Assembly (NCBI GenBank): GCA_963205525.1 | Contig: CAUJJP010000129.1 | Coordinates: 1 to 39,696, forward strand | Source of the DNA: Pseudomonadota bacterium | GTDB taxonomy: Bacteria; Pseudomonadota; Gammaproteobacteria; Burkholderiales; Burkholderiaceae | Length of the DNA: 39,696 nt | Direction of reading: 5' to 3' | Shown here: positions 8,528 to 16,335 of the stretch, one piece after another | How the letters are laid out: each line of letters begins with the position of its first letter | Numbering within the stretch: the stretch's first letter is position 1 | The notes under the pieces: model-generated | The model's input: only the letters and a program-made list of their open reading frames with translations | What the model was told of the DNA's origin: nothing | Databases searched by the model: none | Translations under genes and position numbers: made by a program

Positions 8528-9351
8528 TGGAGCCCAGCGTCGCCGCCGTGCTGGCCGAAGCCCGGCGCCTGGGCGTGCCGCGGCTGGACGCGCAGCTGCT
8601 GCTGGCCGAACTGCTCGGGCGCACGCGTGCCTGGCTGCTGGCGCACGACGATGCAGCGCTCGATGCGGCGCTGGCGGCGCGCGTGCAGCAGGCCCTGCAG
8701 GCGCTGGCCGAGGGCGTGCCCCTGCCCTACCTGAGCGGCCGGCAGCGCTTTTGCGGGCTGGATCTGGCGGTCGGTCCCGGCGTGCTGGTGCCGCGGCCGG
8801 AGACCGAGGAGCTGGTGCACTGGGCGCTCGAATGCCTGCAGGGGAGGGCGGCGCCGCAGGTGGCGGATCTCGGCACCGGCAGCGGCGCGATCGCGCTCGC
8901 GGTCCAGGCCGGCTGCCCGGGCGCCATCGTGTGCGCGGTCGAGCGCAGCGCGCAGGCGCTGGCGATCGCGCGCGCCAACGGACAGCGCCTGGGGCTGCCG
9001 GTGCAGTGGCTGGCGGGCGACTGGTGGGCGCCGCTGGCGGGCCGGCGCTTGGACCTCGTGCTGTCCAATCCGCCTTACATCGCCGTCGGCGACCCGCACC
9101 TGCCGGCCCTGCGCCACGAGCCCGAGAGCGCGCTGGTGGCCGGCGCCGAAGGGCTGGACGACCTGCGGCGCATCGTCGCCGCGGCCCCGGCGTACCTGCA
9201 TCCAGGCGGCTGGCTGCTGCTGGAACACGGCCACGACCAGGGCGCGGCGGTGCGTGCGCTGCTCGTTGACGCGGGTTTCGAAGCCGTCAGCACACGGCGC
9301 GACCTCGCCGGGCTGGAGCGCTGCAGCGGCGGGCGGCTGGCCAGCGGTTGA
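8527..9351 (+). CDS. prmC: Release factor glutamine methyltransferase PrmC (HemK)
   Basis: PrmC uses S-adenosylmethionine to N5-methylate the glutamine of the GGQ motif in RF1 and RF2, which raises termination efficiency. The 274-residue protein has an N-terminal helical bundle (about 1-80), then VPRPETEELV, the SAM-binding DLGTGSGAIAL and the catalytic N181-P182-P183-Y184, which holds the substrate glutamine amide. The ATG shares its first base with the last base of the prfA stop codon, so the modifying enzyme is translationally coupled to its substrate. The old name hemK comes from its position next to haem genes. Confidence 0.96.
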   Translation: MEPSVAAVLAEARRLGVPRLDAQLLLAELLGRTRAWLLAHDDAALDAALAARVQQALQALAEGVPLPYLSGRQRFCGLDLAVGPGVLVPRPETEELVHWALECLQGRAAPQVADLGTGSGAIALAVQAGCPGAIVCAVERSAQALAIARANGQRLGLPVQWLAGDWWAPLAGRRLDLVLSNPPYIAVGDPHLPALRHEPESALVAGAEGLDDLRRIVAAAPAYLHPGGWLLLEHGHDQGAAVRALLVDAGFEAVSTRRDLAGLERCSGGRLASG

Positions 9352-9487
9352 CCGGCGGCCGATCGGCACCGCGGCACCCCGAGACGGCAGAGACCGGCGC
9401 CTGCCGGGGCCATCGCAGGCGCACCGCGACGGCCGTTGACGAAGCCCTGTACAGTGGCGGATTCGTCCTCACACACCCCATCCAGCC
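9352..9487 (+). promoter_or_regulatory. prmC-grxD intergenic region with weak promoter candidate
   Basis: A TACAGT at 9450-9455, preceded by TG in extended -10 fashion, is the best -10 candidate for grxD. A TTGACG at 9436-9441 is too close to act as its -35. Nothing else is recognised. Confidence 0.3.
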
Positions 9488-9811
9488 ATGTCCGACATCA
9501 AGCAGCGCATCGACCAGATCGTCAAAGGCCAGCCCGTGGTCTTGTTCATGAAAGGCACGGCGGACTTCCCGATGTGCGGTTTCTCCGGCCGCGCGATCCA
9601 GGTCCTGAAGGCCTGCGGGGCGCAGAACTTCGCCACCGTCAACGTGCTGGACGACGAGGAGATCCGCCAGGGCATCAAGGACTACGCCAACTGGCCGACC
9701 ATCCCCCAGCTCTACGTCAAGGGCGAGTTCGTCGGCGGCTCGGACATCATGATGGAGATGTACCAGTCGGGCGAGCTGCAGGAACTGCTGGGCGGCAGCG
9801 CCAGCGCCTGA
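9488..9811 (+). CDS. grxD: Monothiol glutaredoxin (Grx4/GrxD family)
   Basis: Monothiol CGFS glutaredoxins bind a [2Fe-2S] cluster with glutathione and pass it to client proteins, often with BolA. The 107-residue protein has the CGFS signature at C30-S33 after VVLFMKGTADFPM, the WPTIPQLYV glutathione-binding cis-Pro segment, and FVGGSDIMMEM near the end, all typical of Grx4. The gene is preceded by 136 bases and appears to be its own transcription unit. Its last codons and stop lie in a direct repeat that repeats the stop-codon context 27 bases downstream. Confidence 0.96.
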   Translation: MSDIKQRIDQIVKGQPVVLFMKGTADFPMCGFSGRAIQVLKACGAQNFATVNVLDDEEIRQGIKDYANWPTIPQLYVKGEFVGGSDIMMEMYQSGELQELLGGSASA

Positions 9812-9841
9812 AGCACCAGCACCAGCGCCAGCGCCTGAAGC
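9796..9841. repeat. 19-bp direct repeat across the grxD stop codon
   Basis: CAGCGCCAGCGCCTGAAGC occurs perfectly at 9796-9814 and 9823-9841 (period 27), with a degenerate third partial copy after it. The first copy contains the grxD stop. It looks like a recent slippage duplication that extended the 3' region without altering the protein. Confidence 0.8.
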
Positions 9842-9884
9842 GCCAGCGCCCGGCGGACCAGGCCGGGCGACCCGAACCTCCTCA

Positions 9885-9903
9885 TCCGGCGCCTGGCGCC
9901 GGA
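9885..9903. terminator. Hairpin between convergent grxD and hemL
   Basis: TCCGGCGC (9885-9892), the loop CTG and GCGCCGGA (9896-9903) form a near-perfect 19-base palindrome just past the hemL stop. A second, weaker hairpin lies at 9848-9868 (GCCCGG/CCGGGC). The palindrome can act from either side, as expected for convergent genes. No T tract is seen. Confidence 0.55.
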
Positions 9904-9910
9904 CGCCCGC

Positions 9911-11215
9911 TCACAGCCCGCGCAGTGCCTCGCGTGCGGCCTGCAGGGTGGCCGCGATGTCGGCCTCGCTGTGCGCCGCACTCACGAATCCGGCCTCGTA
10001 CAGCGCCGGCGCCAGGTAGATGCCGCGCTCCAGCAGGGCGTGGAAGAAGCGGTTGAAGCGCTCCTTGTCGGTCGCCATCACGGCGCTGTAGTTCTGCGGC
10101 AGGGCGTCGGCGAAGAAGAAGCCGAACATGCCGCCTTCGCTGTCCACCGCCAGCGGCACGCCGGCCGCGCGCGCCTCGGCGGCCAGGCCCTCGACCAGCG
10201 ACCGGGTGCGCGCCGCCAGCGCCTCGAAGAAGCCCGGGCGGGCGATCTCGCGCAGCGTCGCCAGCCCGCAGGCGGTGGCCACCGGGTTGCCGCTGAGCGT
10301 GCCGGCCTGGTAGACCGGCCCCAGCGGTGCGAGCTGGCCCATCACCTCGCGCGTGCCGCCGAAGGCGGCCAGCGGCATGCCGCCGCCTATCACCTTGCCG
10401 AACACGCTCAGGTCGGGCCGGAATCCCGGGATCAGCGCCGCGTACAAGGCCTGTGCGCTGCCCAGGGCGACCCGGAACCCCGTCATCACCTCGTCGAACA
10501 CGAGCAGCGCGCCGTGGCGCGTGCACAGCTCGCGCAGGCGGGTGATGAAGGGCAGGCTGGCGCGCACGAAGTTCATGTTGCCGGCGATCGGCTCCAGCAT
10601 GACGCAGGCGATCTCGGCGCCGCGCTCGGCAAACACCTGCTCGAGTTGCGCCAGGTTGTTGTATTCGAGGACCAGGGTGTGCTGCACCACCTCGGGCGGC
10701 ACGCCGGCGCTGGTGGGGTGGCCGAAGGTCGCCAGCCCCGAGCCGGCCTTCACCAGCAGGGCGTCGGCGTGGCCGTGGTAGCAGCCCTCGAACTTGACGA
10801 TCGCCGAGCGCCCGGTGGCGCCGCGTGCCAGCCGCAGCGCGCTCATCCCGGCCTCGGTGCCGCTGGACACCAGGCGCAGCTGCTGCACCGAAGGCACGTG
10901 CTCGATGATGGCGGCGGCAAGCTCCGCCTCGGCCTCGGTGGGGGCGCCGAAGCTCAGGCCGTCGCGCGCCGCGCGCGTCACCGCCTCCAGCACCGCCGGG
11001 TGGCCGTGGCCGAGGATCATCGGGCCCCAGGAGCCGATGTAGTCGATGTAGCGCCGGCCCTCGACGTCCCACATGTAGGCGCCCTCGGCGCGCCGGATGA
11101 AGCGCGGCGTGCCGCCGACGGCGCGAAACGCGCGCACCGGCGAATTCACGCCGCCCGGGATCAGCTGCTGCGCACGCTCGAAGGCGGCGGCGTTGCTCGT
11201 GTGTTCAGTGGACAC
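9911..11215 (-). CDS. hemL: Glutamate-1-semialdehyde 2,1-aminomutase HemL
   Basis: HemL converts glutamate-1-semialdehyde to 5-aminolaevulinate with PLP, the step after HemA, which lies upstream on the other strand. The protein has about 434 residues. Visible landmarks are the N-terminal [13 protein letters not shown], the PLP-fold segments [17 protein letters not shown] and YHGHAD, the [11 protein letters not shown] aspartate motif, and [16 protein letters not shown] with the PLP-binding lysine. The GTG at 11215 fits the conserved start ([15 protein letters not shown]) and overlaps the end of the thiD-like gene by 11 bases, suggesting translational coupling. No strong Shine-Dalgarno sequence is present. 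Confidence 0.96.
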   Translation of the reverse strand: MSTEHTSNAAAFERAQQLIPGGVNSPVRAFRAVGGTPRFIRRAEGAYMWDVEGRRYIDYIGSWGPMILGHGHPAVLEAVTRAARDGLSFGAPTEAEAELAAAIIEHVPSVQQLRLVSSGTEAGMSALRLARGATGRSAIVKFEGCYHGHADALLVKAGSGLATFGHPTSAGVPPEVVQHTLVLEYNNLAQLEQVFAERGAEIACVMLEPIAGNMNFVRASLPFITRLRELCTRHGALLVFDEVMTGFRVALGSAQALYAALIPGFRPDLSVFGKVIGGGMPLAAFGGTREVMGQLAPLGPVYQAGTLSGNPVATACGLATLREIARPGFFEALAARTRSLVEGLAAEARAAGVPLAVDSEGGMFGFFFADALPQNYSAVMATDKERFNRFFHALLERGIYLAPALYEAGFVSAAHSEADIAATLQAAREALRGL

Positions 11216-12158
11216 GGCGCACCGCCGGCTTGCTCTTGGGGTCGACCGGCGGCTCGTCATCGTCGGGGGGTGTTCCGCCTTCGCTGCCCTCCTCGTCGGC
11301 CGGCGGCAGGGCCCAGAAGAAGCGGTCCGGCACCACATGGCCCATGCCGGGTCGGAAACCCGCGTCCAGGCTCTGGTCGAGGAAGGCCAGCGCCTCGCCG
11401 ACCGCCGCCTGCAGCTCGCTGCCGGCGGCCAGCAGCGAAGCCAGGGCCGCCGCCAGGGTGTCGCCGCAGCCGACGAAGCCGGTGTCGAAGCGCTCGAACT
11501 TCTCGCCCGTCAACGCGCCCTGGGGCGAGGCGAGCACGTTGTCGATGAACTGCTCGCTGCCCTTGCTGGGCAGCAGCACGCCGGTGACGAGGACGTAGCG
11601 CGTGCCGTGCTCGCCGGCCGCCACCGCGAGCTCGCGCGGCGAGGCCGGGCGCTCGTTGTCCCAGTCGGGCAGCAGGAGGTCGGTCAGGGTCTGGTGGTTG
11701 CCCACCAGCACCTCGGTGGCCGGCAGGATGAGCTCGCGGAAGGCGTCGCAATAGTCCTGCTGCTGCTCGTCCTCGAGCCAGGACAGGGCCGGCAGGTAGG
11801 ACACCAGCGGCACCTCCGGGTAGTCGGACAGCACCCCGGCGACCGCGCTCACGACCTCGGCGCTGCCCAGGTAGCCGGCCTTGAAGCCGGCCACCGTGAC
11901 GTCTTCCAGGATGCTGCGCGCCTGCTCGGCCACCACCTCGGGGTCGAGCTCGTGCTGGTCGAAGACCTCGGCGGTGTCGCGCATCACGATCGCCGTCACC
12001 ACTGGCAGCGCGTGCGCGCCCATCGCCGACACGGTGGCCACGTCGCCGGCGGTGCCGCCCGCGCCGCTGGGCTCGCTGGCGTTGAAGCACATGACGCAGG
12101 CCGGCGCCTCCTGCGCGGTTTCGGAGGGGTCGGCGACCGGTGCGGTATCGGGGTTCAT
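11205..12158 (-). CDS. thiD: ThiD-like hydroxymethylpyrimidine/phosphomethylpyrimidine kinase, divergent
   Basis: A ribokinase-fold kinase of 317 residues, longer than the usual 265 or so of ThiD. The N-terminal substrate region is recognisable ([14 protein letters not shown], compare the usual DPSGGAG). The anion-hole motif reads GCGDT at 230-234, where classical ThiD has GTGCT with a catalytic Cys; Asp at this place is the pyridoxal-kinase/ribokinase pattern. The C-terminal 40 residues are acidic and proline-rich (about 285-317), then end basic. It probably phosphorylates HMP or HMP-P in thiamine synthesis, but a pyridoxal-type substrate is possible. It is followed by hemL with an 11-base overlap and is transcribed away from the rubredoxin-pil block. 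Confidence 0.75.
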   Translation of the reverse strand: MNPDTAPVADPSETAQEAPACVMCFNASEPSGAGGTAGDVATVSAMGAHALPVVTAIVMRDTAEVFDQHELDPEVVAEQARSILEDVTVAGFKAGYLGSAEVVSAVAGVLSDYPEVPLVSYLPALSWLEDEQQQDYCDAFRELILPATEVLVGNHQTLTDLLLPDWDNERPASPRELAVAAGEHGTRYVLVTGVLLPSKGSEQFIDNVLASPQGALTGEKFERFDTGFVGCGDTLAAALASLLAAGSELQAAVGEALAFLDQSLDAGFRPGMGHVVPDRFFWALPPADEEGSEGGTPPDDDEPPVDPKSKPAVRRVH

Positions 12159-12336
12159 CGGGCTATCCAGGACGGGCCGGTCCGGCGGCGAAGGCCGGTC
12201 CGGCGGCGGTGGCGTGGGGGCTGGAGACTTCCAGCGAAACTCGAGGAATGCGGCCTATGTGCTCACAATTCCTTGGATTTCGCGCGGACGCCATCGCTAC
12301 AATCGATCGCCATTGTAGTGACCGAAGCCTTCCGAC
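12159..12336. promoter_or_regulatory. Divergent thiD / rubredoxin promoter region
   Basis: On the plus strand TACAAT at 12298-12303 with TTGGAT at 12273-12278 (spacer 19) is a plausible sigma-70 promoter reading into the rubredoxin. On the minus strand TTGTGA around 12265-12270 is a -35-like sequence but no good -10 stands at the right distance. No operator is assigned. Confidence 0.45.
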
Positions 12337-12510
12337 GTGAGCGAACCGCGTAGCTGGATGTGCCTCATCTGCGGCTGGATTTACGACGAGGCGGTCGGCG
12401 ACCCTGAGCATGGCGTGGCCCCCGGCACGGCCTGGGAGGAAGTTCCCGCCGACTGGACCTGTCCCGAGTGCGCCGCCGGCAAGGACGACTTCGAGCAGGT
12501 GGACCTCTGA
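12337..12510 (+). CDS. Rubredoxin (57 aa)
   Basis: Rubredoxin is a small one-iron electron carrier with iron held by four cysteines. The translated protein has both ligand knuckles: C9 and C12 (MCLICGWIYDEA) and C42 and C45 (WTCPECAAGKDDFE). The usual aromatic and Gly-Asp residues between them are present (GDPEHGVAPGTAW). The GTG start at 12337 gives a standard length; ATG at 12358 is a shorter alternative that would start only one residue before C9. It lies directly upstream of pilG, a conserved betaproteobacterial neighbourhood, though no function in pilus control is known to me. Confidence 0.93.
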   Translation: MSEPRSWMCLICGWIYDEAVGDPEHGVAPGTAWEEVPADWTCPECAAGKDDFEQVDL

Positions 12511-12546
12511 GCCGGGTCCAGCGGCGCGTCGGATCGAGGAGAGCTT

Positions 12547-12954
12547 GTGGAACTTCCCGCGGTGCCTGATGCCGCCGCCGCCGGTGCGCGCGTGCTGGTG
12601 GTCGACGACAGCAACACGATCCGGCGCAGCGCCGAGATCTTCCTGCGCCAGGGCGGGCACCAGGTGGTGCTGGCCGAGGACGGCTTCGATGCCCTGTCCA
12701 AGATCAACGACCACGAGCCCGAGCTGATCTTCTGCGACATCCTGATGCCGCGCCTGGACGGCTACCAGACCTGCGCCATCATCAAGCGCAACCCGCGCTT
12801 CGCCCGTGTGCCGGTGATCATGCTGTCGTCCAAGGACGGCTTGTTCGACAAGGCGCGCGGCCGCATGGTCGGCTCCGAGGACTACCTCACCAAGCCGTTC
12901 ACCAAGGAACAACTGCTCAAGGCCGTGGAGGCCTTCCGGCGTCCGGCCTCTTGA
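12547..12954 (+). CDS. pilG: Twitching motility response regulator PilG
   Basis: A stand-alone CheY-like receiver of 135 residues that PilL is expected to phosphorylate; in Pseudomonas PilG promotes type IV pilus extension and cAMP signalling. The receiver residues are complete: acidic D20-D21 (VVDDSNTIRR), phosphoacceptor D64 (IFCDILMPRLDG), S94 and K116 (YLTKPF). It starts with GTG at 12547 behind the Shine-Dalgarno sequence AGGAGAG. It is the first gene of the Pil-Chp operon, 36 bases after the rubredoxin. Confidence 0.94.
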   Translation: MELPAVPDAAAAGARVLVVDDSNTIRRSAEIFLRQGGHQVVLAEDGFDALSKINDHEPELIFCDILMPRLDGYQTCAIIKRNPRFARVPVIMLSSKDGLFDKARGRMVGSEDYLTKPFTKEQLLKAVEAFRRPAS

Positions 12955-13027
12955 GTCGCGCCGAGGCCGTCAACGGATCTGCACCTGCCGGCCCTGCCGG
13001 CGGGAGCGCCCAACCAGGACCCAAGCC

Positions 13028-13393
13028 ATGCCCATCCACAAGATACTGGTCGTCGACGATTCCAAGACCGAACTGCACCACCTGTCGGACCTGCTCGGCC
13101 GCAAGGGCTATGCCGTGCGCACGGCCGAGAACGGCGACGAGGCGCTGCGCCGCCTGGCCGAGGAAAAGCCCGACCTGATCCTGATGGACGTGGTGATGCC
13201 GGGCCAGAACGGCTTCCAGCTCACGCGCACCATCACGCGCGACCCGCGCTGGGCCGACGTGCCGGTGATCATGTGCACCAGCAAGAACCAGGAGACCGAC
13301 AAGGTCTGGGGCATGCGCCAGGGCGCGCGCGACTACATCGTCAAGCCGGTGGCGGCCGACGAGCTGTTCGCCAAGATCAAGGCCTTCGACTGA
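13028..13393 (+). CDS. pilH: Twitching motility response regulator PilH
   Basis: A second single-domain receiver (121 residues). The key residues are D10-D11, D54 (ILMDVVMPGQNG), T84 and K106 (YIVKPV). In Pseudomonas, PilH acts against PilG and is tied to pilus retraction or used as a phosphate sink. A Shine-Dalgarno-like AGGA lies about ten bases before the ATG. It follows pilG by 73 bases and is followed by pilI after nine. Its assignment as PilH rather than another CheY rests on position between pilG and pilI and on close similarity in the DSKTEL and NQETDKVWG segments. Confidence 0.94.
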   Translation: MPIHKILVVDDSKTELHHLSDLLGRKGYAVRTAENGDEALRRLAEEKPDLILMDVVMPGQNGFQLTRTITRDPRWADVPVIMCTSKNQETDKVWGMRQGARDYIVKPVAADELFAKIKAFD

Positions 13394-13402
13394 CCGCAGC
13401 CG

Positions 13403-13948
13403 ATGGCCCGCCGCGACGCGCTCCGTGACCTCCAGACGCGCCTGGCCGAGAGGCTGCAGGCGGTGCAGTCGACCACCCAGCGCACGGCCTGGCTGGCCGC
13501 CGAGTGCGAGGGGCAGGGCCTGCTGTTCCCGCTTGCCAGCGCCGGCGAGATCTTCACCCTGCCGGCCATCCTGCCGGTGCCGCACACCCGGCCCTGGTTC
13601 CTGGGCGTGGCCAACCTGCGCGGTGGCCTGCACGGGGTGGTCGACTTCGCGGCCTTCCTGGGCCTGCGCGCCGCCCACCCGGCGGCCGAGCCCTGGCGCG
13701 AGCAGGTCCGCGTGCTGGCCCTGAACCCGGCGCTGGGCAGCCACGCCGCGCTGCTGGTCGACCGCCTGGCCGGGCTGCGAAATCCGAACCAGATGCAGGC
13801 CCTGGCGGCAGACGATGGTGCGCGCCCGAGCTTTGCCGGCCCGCTGTGGCAGGACGAGGGCGGCCGCCGCTGGCAGGAGATCGACCTCGCGGCGCTCGCC
13901 GCGCACCCGGTCTTCCTGGGCATCGCGCAGTTGCAGTCAGCGGCCTGA
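13403..13948 (+). CDS. pilI: CheW-like scaffold protein PilI
   Basis: PilI is the CheW-type coupling protein that links the PilJ chemoreceptor to the PilL kinase. The 181-residue protein begins with a helical region ([14 protein letters not shown]), then a CheW beta-barrel with [16 protein letters not shown], the characteristic [18 protein letters not shown], and [11 protein letters not shown] near residues 115-125. The length matches family members. The start lies nine bases after pilH, and the gene is in the same plus-strand operon. Identity is secure from context and sequence. Confidence 0.93.
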   Translation: MARRDALRDLQTRLAERLQAVQSTTQRTAWLAAECEGQGLLFPLASAGEIFTLPAILPVPHTRPWFLGVANLRGGLHGVVDFAAFLGLRAAHPAAEPWREQVRVLALNPALGSHAALLVDRLAGLRNPNQMQALAADDGARPSFAGPLWQDEGGRRWQEIDLAALAAHPVFLGIAQLQSAA

Positions 13949-13995
13949 TCGGCCGCCTTCCCCATACCAGAACCAGGTACCGAGAGAGGACCTCC

Positions 13996-16305
13996 ATGAG
14001 CTTCCTGGACAGGATCAAGGGCAAGTCGCGCACGGCACCCGATTCGGTGCCTCCGGTGCCCTTCGACGAGATCGCGGACACCGCCTCGCCGATGGAGCAG
14101 ACGGTGCGCCTGGGCCACGGCGGCGCGACGCTGGCACCGCTGGACGCGCAGTCCACCCTCAGCCAGGCCTCGATCATCTCGGAAGCGGCGCCGTCGGAGC
14201 TGGCGGCCGACTACGGCGAGGCGGCGGCCGCCGCTGCGGTGGCGCCGACGCGGCCGCTGCCCTTCATCGGCCACCTGCCGCCGGCACGCCAGCAGCGCGC
14301 GCTGGTGATCGCCGGCGTGGCGGGGGTGCTGCTGCTGGTGGCCGCCGCCACCGCGGCGCTGCTGGCCGCCAACCGCAGCGCGGCCCAGGTGGACGCCACC
14401 GGCCGCGCCCAGACGCAGTCGCAGCGCCTGGCCAAGTCGGCCTCGCAGGCGGTGCTGGGGGTTCCCGAGGCCTTTGCCGAGGTCAAGGAGAGCGCCTTGC
14501 TGCTGGGCGGCAACGTGCGCTCGCTGCGCGACGGCTCGGGCGACGCGCCGGCGGTGTCGACCGGCCTGCAGCCGCTGGTGGAGCCGCTGCTGCCGCTGGT
14601 CGAGCGCGCCGAGCGCAACGTCACCATCGTGCTCGGGCAGCAGAAGACGCTGACCCTGGTGAACCAGGCCTTGCGCAACATCAACCGCCAGTCGGCCGAG
14701 CTGCTGGAGACCGCGGAGACCCTGTCCTCGTTGAAGCTGCAGCAGGAGGCCACGCCCGCCGAGCTGTCGGCGGTGGCGCAGCTGGTGATGCTGACGCAGC
14801 GCATCGGCAAGAGCACGAACGAGTTCCTGGCTGCCGAGGGCGGCAGCCCGGAGGCGGTGTTCCTGCTCGGCAAGGACTTGAACACCTTCCGCGAGATCGC
14901 CCTCGGCCTGCAGTCCGGCAGCCCCGAGCTGCGCCTGCCCGCCACGCACGATGCGCAGTCGCGCGAGATCCTGGCCGAACTGCTGGAGCGCTTCGAGCGC
15001 ACGCGCACCGAGGCCAGCCTGATCCTGAACAACCTGCAAGGCCTGGTGCAGGCGCGCGACGCGCGCACCGCCATCGTGCAGGTCAGCGAGCCGCTGCGCC
15101 AGGGGCTGGACGAGCTGCAGCAGCGGCTGGCTGGCACCGGTGGCCTGTCGCTGCCCTACCTCGTCGCCGGCCTGCTCGGGCTGGCGCTGCTGGCGGCCAG
15201 CGGCTGGGGCCTGCTGCAGCTGTTCGTGCAGGAGCAGACCACGCGCGCGCGCGCCGCCGAGGCGCAGCGCCAGGAGGCCGAGCGCCAGGAGCACGAGGCC
15301 AAGCGCGTGAACGACGCCAACCAGGCCGCCATCCTGCGCCTCATGAACGAGCTGCAGACGGTGGCCGAGGGCGACCTGACGCAGCAGGCCACGGTGACCG
15401 AGGACATCACGGGCGCGATCGCCGACTCGGTGAACTACACGGTGGAGGAGTTGCGAAGCCTGGTGTCGCAGGTGCAGACCACGGTGACGCGGGTGACCGA
15501 AACCACGCAGCAGGTCGAGCAGACCTCCACCGAGCTGCTCGCGGCCTCCACCGAGCAGCTGCGCGAGATCCGCGAGACCGGCGAATCGGTGCTGCAGATG
15601 GCCGGCCGCATCAACGAGGTCTCGGCGCAGGCGCAGCAGAGTGCGCAGGTCGCGCGGCAGTCGCTGCAGGCCGCCGAGACCGGGCGCCAGGCGGTGCAGG
15701 ACACGATAGGCGGCATGAACACCATCCGCGACCAGATCCAGGAGACCTCCAAGCGCATCAAGCGGCTCGGCGAGTCCTCGCAGGAGATCGGCGAGATCAC
15801 CGAGCTGATCTCCGACATCACCGAGCAGACCAACGTGCTGGCGCTGAACGCCGCCATCCAGGCCGCCAGTGCCGGCGAGGCCGGGCGCGGCTTCTCGGTC
15901 GTGGCCGAGGAAGTGCAGCGGCTGGCGGAACGCTCGGGCGACGCGACACGGCAGATCGCCGCCATCGTGCGCACCATCCAGACCGACACCCAGGACGCGG
16001 TGGCGGCCATGGAGCGCTCGACCCAGGGCGTGGTCGACGGCGCGCGCCTGTCCGACGCGGCCGGCAACGCGCTGGGCGACATCGACCGCGTCTCGCGCGA
16101 GCTCGCCGAGCTGATCGAGCGCATCTCGCAGCAGGCGCTGGAGGAGGCGAGCTCGGCCAACGTGGTGGCCGAGAACATCCAGCACATCTTCGCCGTCACC
16201 GAGCAGACCGGCGACGGCACGCGCTCCACGGCGCAGATGGTGCGCGAGCTCTCGCGCACGGCCGAGGAACTGCGCCAGTCGGTGGCGCGCTTCAAGGTCG
16301 CTTGA
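13996..16305 (+). CDS. pilJ: Type IV pilus methyl-accepting chemotaxis protein PilJ
   Basis: The 769-residue chemoreceptor of the Pil-Chp system, thought to sense mechanical or pilin signals in the inner membrane. A cytoplasmic N-terminus of about 100 residues, longer than usual, precedes the first membrane helix (101-125). The periplasmic PilJ-type sensor region (126-385) carries the [13 protein letters not shown] segment, a second membrane helix lies at about 386-410, and a HAMP-like linker follows. The signalling tip holds the MCP signature ([19 protein letters not shown] then [13 protein letters not shown], about 595-640). The ATG at 13996 has AGAGAGGA upstream. It lies 47 bases after pilI. 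No pilK methyltransferase gene follows. Confidence 0.95.
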   Translation: MSFLDRIKGKSRTAPDSVPPVPFDEIADTASPMEQTVRLGHGGATLAPLDAQSTLSQASIISEAAPSELAADYGEAAAAAAVAPTRPLPFIGHLPPARQQRALVIAGVAGVLLLVAAATAALLAANRSAAQVDATGRAQTQSQRLAKSASQAVLGVPEAFAEVKESALLLGGNVRSLRDGSGDAPAVSTGLQPLVEPLLPLVERAERNVTIVLGQQKTLTLVNQALRNINRQSAELLETAETLSSLKLQQEATPAELSAVAQLVMLTQRIGKSTNEFLAAEGGSPEAVFLLGKDLNTFREIALGLQSGSPELRLPATHDAQSREILAELLERFERTRTEASLILNNLQGLVQARDARTAIVQVSEPLRQGLDELQQRLAGTGGLSLPYLVAGLLGLALLAASGWGLLQLFVQEQTTRARAAEAQRQEAERQEHEAKRVNDANQAAILRLMNELQTVAEGDLTQQATVTEDITGAIADSVNYTVEELRSLVSQVQTTVTRVTETTQQVEQTSTELLAASTEQLREIRETGESVLQMAGRINEVSAQAQQSAQVARQSLQAAETGRQAVQDTIGGMNTIRDQIQETSKRIKRLGESSQEIGEITELISDITEQTNVLALNAAIQAASAGEAGRGFSVVAEEVQRLAERSGDATRQIAAIVRTIQTDTQDAVAAMERSTQGVVDGARLSDAAGNALGDIDRVSRELAELIERISQQALEEASSANVVAENIQHIFAVTEQTGDGTRSTAQMVRELSRTAEELRQSVARFKVA

Positions 16306-16335
16306 TCCATCGCCCGCGTGCCATCCGAAGCTGCC

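Noticed and set aside
12261..12272. Minus strand GGAATTGTGAGC, identical to half of the E. coli lac operator.
   Set aside because: The other operator half is absent and no lacI or lactose genes are near, so a 12-base match is best read as chance.
16318..16335. Earlier GTG start for pilL.
   Set aside because: Only six residues upstream and no Shine-Dalgarno sequence precedes it; the ATG at 16336 leads directly to the conserved N-terminus. The choice is not certain.
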